NCBI RefSeq assembly: GCF_026651855.1
Contig: NZ_CP093280.1
Coordinates: 722,001-786,000, forward strand
DNA: 64,000 nucleotides
Direction: 5' to 3'
Source: Pseudomonas silvicola
GTDB lineage: Bacteria; Pseudomonadota; Gammaproteobacteria; Pseudomonadales; Pseudomonadaceae
Shown here: piece after piece, positions 58,535-64,000 of the stretch
Position numbering within the stretch: the stretch's first letter is position 1
Layout of the letters: each line of letters opens with the position of its first letter
Notes under the pieces: model-generated
Database searches by the model: none
Seen by the model: only the letters and a program-made list of their open reading frames with translations
Told to the model about the DNA's origin: nothing
Program-made: the position numbers and the translations under genes

Positions 58535-59723
58535 GCAGCGATTCCTTTCCTTGTTCACAACGAAGCCAACCGATGGGGCGCTGCCTGCCGGGCCGAAGCA
58601 GCCCGGGTTCGCGCGCCTGGAACAACAAGCCATCGGCCGTGCGCTCCATGAAATAACCATTGATACCGTCCGCCGCCGCGCAGCGCCCGGACACCTTTAC
58701 TGTGGTGGGAGGCAAGCCATCACCCACGCCGGTATTGGTCAGTACCAGGTCGAACAGTTGCACGTCCCCGGTGCCGCGCAATTGCGCGGAGATGACCGGA
58801 TCGATGGGTGAATTCGTCAATACCGCGCGCCACGTCGACGGGCTCCAGGCGCGGGTGTCCTGCTCGGTGGGCAGGCGAAACCAGACAATGCCCGCCAACC
58901 CTTTGGGCGGATCGGCTGACAGCTGGCGGGTGAAATCCTGAAGGTTTTGCGGGTCGGCCATCAGCTCGTGGGCCTCCATGCCGGTGACCAGCATCGAGCG
59001 CTCGCTTTCGATGCTGACCACGCGACCGTCACGGTCCCAGGCCACGCGGCTGCCGTAGGCAGGCAGCGCGACGCGCCAGGGTTTGTGCATATGGGCGGCG
59101 AAGGCGTCGAGCCAGGTACGGGCGGCCTTGGGGTCGAACAGCCCTACCCGGGGGTTCTGTACGGCGTGAACTTGCAGCACAGCTTCGTCGACCTGGCCCA
59201 GGAGGCTGTCTAGCGCAGCGCTGTTGAGCCAGGTGGGCAATGCGGTGATCGAAAGCCGTTCGTTGCCCTGGAGGGTGGTGCGCAGGGTGGCCAGCCAATG
59301 GGCATACGCGGGTAACCTGGCGGTGGCGCAGTCATGGTCGATTTCGATGCCGGCCAGGAGGATGCCGCTGGCTCGCCAGGTTTGCATGACCGAAGCTACC
59401 TGTTGCGACAGGACCTTTTCATCGAAGTGCGCGAGCTGGCCGTCAATACGGATGACAGCAATTACCGGTCTGCCGGAGCCCATGAGCGCAGCCCAGTCAG
59501 GCGCCGTGATCTGCCATTGGCCGTTGGCATCGGCCTGGGCGGCCAGGACGCGCCAGTGGGTGATGATGTCGGCGTTGGACTGCACGGCGGACACCAGTGT
59601 TGGGGTCCACTGGCGTTGCCAGATATAGGCATCGTTGGGCAATGCCACCGGCGGGCGTGAGCAGCCCTGGGCGATGGTCAACAGCAGGGCGGCCAAAGCC
59701 AAGCGGTAGCGGGATCTGGGCAT
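58521..59723 (-). CDS. DUF3142-family putative lipoprotein
   Basis: 400 residues from MPRSRYRLALAALLLT. A signal sequence ends IAQGC (Cys21), an imperfect lipobox. The body has the DUF3142 pattern: YIWQRQWTPTLVSAV, VQTWRASGILLAGIEIDHDCATARLPAYAHWLATLR and ALPTWL, WRVALPAYGSRVAW. The alternating strand-helix pattern with acidic IEIDHD suggests a TIM-barrel glycosidase-like fold; this is inference. ATG 59723 is preferred because the longer form places 22 polar residues before the signal peptide. First gene of a three-gene unit. Confidence 0.8.
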   Translation of the reverse strand: MPRSRYRLALAALLLTIAQGCSRPPVALPNDAYIWQRQWTPTLVSAVQSNADIITHWRVLAAQADANGQWQITAPDWAALMGSGRPVIAVIRIDGQLAHFDEKVLSQQVASVMQTWRASGILLAGIEIDHDCATARLPAYAHWLATLRTTLQGNERLSITALPTWLNSAALDSLLGQVDEAVLQVHAVQNPRVGLFDPKAARTWLDAFAAHMHKPWRVALPAYGSRVAWDRDGRVVSIESERSMLVTGMEAHELMADPQNLQDFTRQLSADPPKGLAGIVWFRLPTEQDTRAWSPSTWRAVLTNSPIDPVISAQLRGTGDVQLFDLVLTNTGVGDGLPPTTVKVSGRCAAADGINGYFMERTADGLLFQAREPGLLRPGRQRPIGWLRCEQGKESLHVES

Positions 59724-59785
59724 GATGGGGAGCAGCGAATTCCGTGTCGCGGGGTGGGGGTGGAGTTTACCGAAGGATGTTGGAC

Positions 59786-60331
59786 TCAAGGCTTTGAGAA
59801 CCCTACCTCAAGGCCATCTTGCTTGCACAACTCAACAAACTGAGATGACACGACCAAGCGTTCACAAAACTCTCGGTCTCTTGCCATATAAAAATCCGTA
59901 ACCTTAGCATCCTGATAAACCGCTTCATCCAGCAGCCTTTCACCTTCGGCCAACAATCTAAAGGTCGAGCGTTGTTCATCTATCAGGGGTTGGTATTTTA
60001 AAATCTTACCCAGGAAAAATGAATACTCTTTACCTTTGCAGACCACTACACACTCATAAAACTCCACCTCACCAGGAGCCACTTCAAGAAGCCTATCTCT
60101 TGCTTTCTGTGAAAAAATTGGTATACCGATATCTGATTCCAAATAGTCCACTGTTTGAAGTCGACGGGGTATGACATCTGCTTGGGCCTCACCTCGAGGA
60201 ACCGTAAAATTCAGAAACTTTCCATCGATTTCATTCCATATAAAAAACTTCGACAACCGACCTCTACTATCTGGCAGCGAGATCAACCCCCCCACATTCG
60301 ACACTAAACTTTCAATTCCGAACAGTTTCAC
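59786..60331 (-). CDS. Putative immunity protein for the Rhs toxin
   Basis: About 181 residues from GTG 60331. AGGAGG, which overlaps the TAG stop of the Rhs gene, lies four bases before it; ATG 60352 inside the Rhs gene is an alternative. The protein is soluble, without signal peptide, with IGIPIFSQKARDRLLEVAPGEVEFYECVVVCKGKEYSFFLG. This recalls the Imm11/Imm43 (DUF1629-like) immunity families, though I cannot confirm it. The DNA is visibly richer in A+T than its neighbours, as is usual for toxin-immunity tips. It should bind and block the AHH-like nuclease encoded just upstream. Confidence 0.7.
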   Translation of the reverse strand: MKLFGIESLVSNVGGLISLPDSRGRLSKFFIWNEIDGKFLNFTVPRGEAQADVIPRRLQTVDYLESDIGIPIFSQKARDRLLEVAPGEVEFYECVVVCKGKEYSFFLGKILKYQPLIDEQRSTFRLLAEGERLLDEAVYQDAKVTDFYMARDREFCERLVVSSQFVELCKQDGLEVGFSKP

Positions 60332-60339
60332 CCGTCCTC

Positions 60340-63300
60340 CTAAGATGCACATGTATACTTGCCAGTTTTGAAACCTGCGCGCTTTTCCCGCTGCAGCGCC
60401 TGAAGCTCTTGCTGCACACGACGCCCATCCCAATTATGTTTGCCTGCTTGGTGCTCTAATGCATTAAGCTCCTGAAGGACTGTTCTATTATATTCAGCAT
60501 GCTCCGTGGTCCAGCCGCGATGCAAACCCAATTTAGGATTGGGGTCAATCCCCGCCGCCACTGGTAACCGCATCATATTAGACGCTCCATTTATACTCAT
60601 CCCCGACCGCTGGAAGAACGGATGATCTTTCAACGAATAAGGGATCAGATGTTGCCTTTGATAACCACGCGTCGTACCCATCCACGACGGGAATCGATCC
60701 CCGGCCAGCCCCAGTGGGTCTATCCAAGTAAGGGGGTTCGACGCGTACTGGTAAAAATTATTACCGCCCCGCAGCCCAATCGGATCCGGCGAAACAAACC
60801 TTCCCACATCCGGATCATAAAACCGAAACGTGTTGTAGTGCAGCCCCGTCTCCCGGTCCAGGTACTGCCCCTGAAACCGCAGGTTCTGCTCTTCAATGTA
60901 GTACGGCTCGCGCACCTCCTCGACCGTATTGCCCCACACCTGATACTTGGCCTGCCACACGGTATGGCCGTCTGCCTCGGTCAACTGCTCGGGCAGCCCG
61001 TTGAGGTCGTTGTGGTAATAACGAATTCTCGCCTCAGGCCCCGTGCCGTCCACGCGCGCCAGCGGGTCGTAGCTGCCTTCGCCGGAGTAGAGATAGAGGC
61101 TGGTGTGGCCATGCCGATGCTCTTGCAACAGCCGCAGCCCATCCCAATCAAACCGCGTCTCGCCCAGCGGAAAGCCCTTGGCGTCATGCTCGCTTTTGCC
61201 AATCCGCCGCCCCAGCGGGTCGTACGTCATGCGCAGCACTGTCTCGCGGTGCCCATCCTGGGTCCGAATCTCTTTGATGCGATGCTCAGCGTCATAGCTG
61301 AACCGCTGCACCACATGGCTGCCCTTGCGCTTCTCGATCAGCCGGCCAAAGCCATCGTAGCGGTAGCGTTTGTCCTGATAGGTCAGCAGTTTGTTGTGCA
61401 CCACCAGTCCTGCGCCTGCGCCCGGGCCGTCGAGCAGGTTGGCGGCCGCGTCGTAGGCGAAGGTTTCGGTGCGGGCGCCGGATTGGGCGGCCATGATTCG
61501 GCCGGTGGCGTCGTAGTGCAGCAGGTCCTGGCGGCGCTCATCGTTTTGCTGGTCGAAGCGGCCGATCAGGTTGTCGCTGGGGTCATATTCGTATCGCTTC
61601 TGTACCGGTGCCGGCAGCACGGCCGGCAAGCTGCTTACCCGGCGTTTGCGGCTGCGCAGGCGGCCGCTGCGGTCGTAGTCGCTGCGGGTATTGAGTTGGC
61701 CTTGGGTGCGCAGTACTTCGCGGTGCAGCCGGTCGCGCTCGAAGTCGCTGATCACGCGGCCGTCGAGGTTGAGTTGGTGCAGGTGGCCGCTGCCGTAGTA
61801 CAGGCGGTTGAGCCAGCGACCGTCCGGTAGCTGGGTCTGGATCAGGTTGCCGAGTTCGTCGTAGTGATGCTGCAAGGTACCGGCGGCGCTGGTGTCTTCC
61901 AGCAACTGGCCTAGGGCGTCATAGGCGAAGCCCAAGGTTTGTTCGCTGCCGTCCCAACCTGTGAAGCCAATCTCGGTGAGTTGGCCGACAGGGTCGTAGG
62001 TGTAGGCGGTGCGGCCATCGTCGGTGAGTTTGGCGCGCAGTTGGCCGATGGCGTCACGCTGCAGCCAATGAAATACAGGCGCAGCCTCTTGAACCAAGGT
62101 CAGGCCCGTGCCGTGCGAAGCCGGCCGATACTGCACGGCAACGACGCTGTTCATCGCATCGTAACCGTAACGGCGGGCGCTGCCGTCCAGGTCCTGCTGT
62201 TCGATCAAGCGGTCACCAGCGTCCCAGGTGAAGCGGTAGCTCTCGCCGTTTTCATTGGTCAGCGCCTGCAGGCGGCCATAAGCGTCGTAGCTGAATTGCA
62301 CCCGGCGATTGAGGGGATCAAGGCGCTGGCGTACCTGACCTCGGCTGTCTCGCTGGTAACGGGTGGTGTGGCCTGCAGGGTCGGTGTAGGCGAGCAACTG
62401 GCCGCTGGCATCACGCAGGAATTGTTCGCTGCGCCCGTCAGGCAATTCGCTGCGGATGAGGCGACCCAAGGCATCGTGGTGGTACAGGGAGCTTTCGCCC
62501 AAGGCGTCGGTGACGGATTCCAGATGCCCACGCCTATCGTAGGAAAACTCCGTGGGGTAGCCCGAGCAGTCCACGTGCTGGACGATCTGCCCGGCATCGT
62601 TCCAGCGTAGCTTCTTGGACTTGCCGGTTGCATCGATGATTTCCACCACCTGCCCATGACCATCATGGCGGTAGCAGGTGGCATGGCCCAAGGGGTCGAT
62701 TTCTTCGATCAGGTTGCCGCGTGGGTCGTAACGGTAGCGCCAGCTGTTGCCCGCAGCGTCCGTTTCGGCCAGCGGCAACGACCAGATGTCCAGCCACGCG
62801 GTGCTCTGGGTTTGGCCCAGGGCATCGGTGGAAGCGGCAAGGTTGCCGGATTCGTCATAGGCGAAGGTCCACTGCCCGCCCTTGGGGTCGACGGCGCCCA
62901 GCAGTTGGCGTTCGTCGTTCCAGTCGAAGTGCCATGCCTGCCCGAGGTTGTCCGTGGAACGAATGATCTGGAACTGCGGGCTCCACTGCCGTGTGCTGCG
63001 GCGGCCCAGCCCATCGGTGATGACGGTCAGGCCCAGGTCCAGGTCGTAGTCGAACTGGTAGTGCTCACCGTCATCGGTCCAGCTGCGCGTCACACGCCAG
63101 TCGCCGTCGGCGAAATACGCCCATTCGTAGAAGCTGCGCAAGCCGGTGGGCAGCTGGTGCTCGACCATGCGCCGGCCGCCATCGTAGGTGAAGTGGCGTA
63201 CCTGACGGTTCTCGGCATCGATGACTGCGGCCAGGTCGCCAGCGTGATCGTAACGGTACGATGCCAAACGCTCGCGGCTGTGGTCTGGCCAGACGCGATC

Positions 63301-64000
63301 CACGGCCGCCACGCGGCGCGGCCACTGCGCGTCGTAGAGCAGCTCGGCCTGCACCACTTCACGATCATCGTGGATACGCGCCAATCGGCCAAGGTCGTCG
63401 TAGGTCAGGTACAGGCGGTTGTCGTTACGGTCGCCCAGTTGCGAAAGTCGCAGCAAGGAAGGGCTGACGGGCTCGAACAAACGATACAGGCCATCCACGC
63501 TTTCGATCAGCAATTGGCCGTTTATATGCCGGCGTACGCTCAGGCCCTCGCCCGCGCTGAACACCGCGCTGCCAAGGGAGATCGAGCCCATCTCGATGCG
63601 CCGGCCCTGCTCATCGGTGTAGACCAACTGATCGCCACCCTCGGGGTGCGCCAGCACTTCGACTTGCACCTCGAACTCGACGCTCCAGCCTGCGCCAAAC
63701 AGGCCGTCCTGGCGCAAGTCGGCACTGCTGTAGAACCGTCGCCATGCCAACGGCATGATGCCGGGCAAGACGAAATCGGTATCGTCATCGCCGGTGAGCA
63801 CTTTGGCGCCCGTGGCCGCATGCACCGGATGGGGCGAGCCGATGATGGCGTTGGCCGCCGCGCCGATGGCCTGATCGACGACAAACCCGCGCACCATCCC
63901 CAGGGCCATGCACGGCAGGCGGCTGAAGAACTTGCCCTTGCCGCCGCGCAATGCAAGCAACACGCTGATCGCCAGGCCGACGCCGGGCGTTTTGCCGCTG
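60340..64000 (-). CDS. Rhs-repeat polymorphic toxin with AHH/HNH-like nuclease tip (5' end outside window)
   Basis: The frame is open to the right edge (SGKTPGVGLAISVLLAL before residue MLLAL), so only the C-terminal 1220 or so residues are seen. Many YD repeats of the form YDxxGRLxxxxxxxG fill the core. The core ends with DPIGLRGGNNFYQYASNPLTWIDPLGLAG. The last 120 residues are a variable tip with RQHLIPYSLKDHPFF, INGASNMMRLPV and HRGWTTEHAEYNRTVLQEL. This matches the AHH branch of HNH/Endo VII nucleases, with QH in place of the usual HH. The N-terminal export part is missing from view; delivery by type VI secretion is likely but not shown. Confidence 0.9.
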   Translation of the reverse strand, partial: SGKTPGVGLAISVLLALRGGKGKFFSRLPCMALGMVRGFVVDQAIGAAANAIIGSPHPVHAATGAKVLTGDDDTDFVLPGIMPLAWRRFYSSADLRQDGLFGAGWSVEFEVQVEVLAHPEGGDQLVYTDEQGRRIEMGSISLGSAVFSAGEGLSVRRHINGQLLIESVDGLYRLFEPVSPSLLRLSQLGDRNDNRLYLTYDDLGRLARIHDDREVVQAELLYDAQWPRRVAAVDRVWPDHSRERLASYRYDHAGDLAAVIDAENRQVRHFTYDGGRRMVEHQLPTGLRSFYEWAYFADGDWRVTRSWTDDGEHYQFDYDLDLGLTVITDGLGRRSTRQWSPQFQIIRSTDNLGQAWHFDWNDERQLLGAVDPKGGQWTFAYDESGNLAASTDALGQTQSTAWLDIWSLPLAETDAAGNSWRYRYDPRGNLIEEIDPLGHATCYRHDGHGQVVEIIDATGKSKKLRWNDAGQIVQHVDCSGYPTEFSYDRRGHLESVTDALGESSLYHHDALGRLIRSELPDGRSEQFLRDASGQLLAYTDPAGHTTRYQRDSRGQVRQRLDPLNRRVQFSYDAYGRLQALTNENGESYRFTWDAGDRLIEQQDLDGSARRYGYDAMNSVVAVQYRPASHGTGLTLVQEAAPVFHWLQRDAIGQLRAKLTDDGRTAYTYDPVGQLTEIGFTGWDGSEQTLGFAYDALGQLLEDTSAAGTLQHHYDELGNLIQTQLPDGRWLNRLYYGSGHLHQLNLDGRVISDFERDRLHREVLRTQGQLNTRSDYDRSGRLRSRKRRVSSLPAVLPAPVQKRYEYDPSDNLIGRFDQQNDERRQDLLHYDATGRIMAAQSGARTETFAYDAAANLLDGPGAGAGLVVHNKLLTYQDKRYRYDGFGRLIEKRKGSHVVQRFSYDAEHRIKEIRTQDGHRETVLRMTYDPLGRRIGKSEHDAKGFPLGETRFDWDGLRLLQEHRHGHTSLYLYSGEGSYDPLARVDGTGPEARIRYYHNDLNGLPEQLTEADGHTVWQAKYQVWGNTVEEVREPYYIEEQNLRFQGQYLDRETGLHYNTFRFYDPDVGRFVSPDPIGLRGGNNFYQYASNPLTWIDPLGLAGDRFPSWMGTTRGYQRQHLIPYSLKDHPFFQRSGMSINGASNMMRLPVAAGIDPNPKLGLHRGWTTEHAEYNRTVLQELNALEHQAGKHNWDGRRVQQELQALQREKRAGFKTGKYTCAS

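Noticed and set aside
60622-61830. A 402-codon plus-strand frame opposite the Rhs gene
   Set aside because: Shadow of the repeated YD codons on the other strand; no start signal or family resemblance.

Overview
The window is a stretch of a Pseudomonas chromosome. It has high GC and dense gene packing, with REP/REPIN repeats between genes. Gene order matches known pseudomonad blocks: proE-rep-xpt-cycB-pauR-dadX-ridA-dadA-dadR-kauB, oscA-sbp-cysTWA with desA, and gabD-gabT. The P. putida group is a reasonable guess, but no rRNA or other marker gene is present to place the species. All identifications come from reading motifs, lengths and gene order; no database search was run.

Layout. 0-5 kb: the start of a chemoreceptor gene running off the left edge, a LysR regulator divergent from a MATE exporter, and a ProE-type c-di-GMP phosphodiesterase. 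5-10.4 kb: Rep helicase, xanthine phosphoribosyltransferase, a CoA transferase/hydrolase and cytochrome c5. 10.4-22.1 kb: amine and D-amino-acid catabolism (pauR, dadX, ridA, dadA, divergent dadR, kauB, a cupin), interspersed with a YkgJ-type cysteine-cluster protein, a DUF1127 peptide, a MocR regulator, a phospholipase-D-like lipoprotein and an MFS transporter.

22.1-39.5 kb is a sulfate-ester scavenging island. It holds tonB-exbB-exbD, a secreted arylsulfotransferase-like protein and a TonB-dependent receptor (SftP-like). It also has two paralogous LysR regulators (SftR-like), two paralogous periplasmic binding proteins (AtsR-like), and two formylglycine-type sulfatases. The remaining parts are the alkylsulfate dioxygenase AtsK, one fused double permease (AtsB) and one ATPase (AtsC). 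Together these could carry a sulfate ester across both membranes and release sulfate in the cytoplasm. Repeated ATGC-N7-GCAT boxes mark the probable LysR targets. The inorganic sulfate uptake operon oscA-sbp-cysT-cysW-cysA follows at 42.3-46.4 kb, so sulfur acquisition dominates the middle of the window.

39.5-42.2 kb holds a small lipid-related group (desaturase, AraC regulator, Mpo1/DUF962 protein). 46.5-52.1 kb holds a PAS-GGDEF-EAL protein, the fatty-acid desaturase DesA, a PAS-GGDEF cyclase with an I-site, and a receiver-HDOD protein lacking its phosphoacceptor Asp. 52.3-55.2 kb is gabD-gabT. A tRNA-Arg(CCG) gene with a clear promoter and terminator lies at 55.5 kb. After it comes an uncharacterised three-gene operon (DUF3142 protein, a 797-residue exported protein, a small membrane protein). 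At the right edge is an Rhs polymorphic toxin with an AHH/HNH-like nuclease tip and an AT-rich immunity gene; its 5' end lies outside the window.
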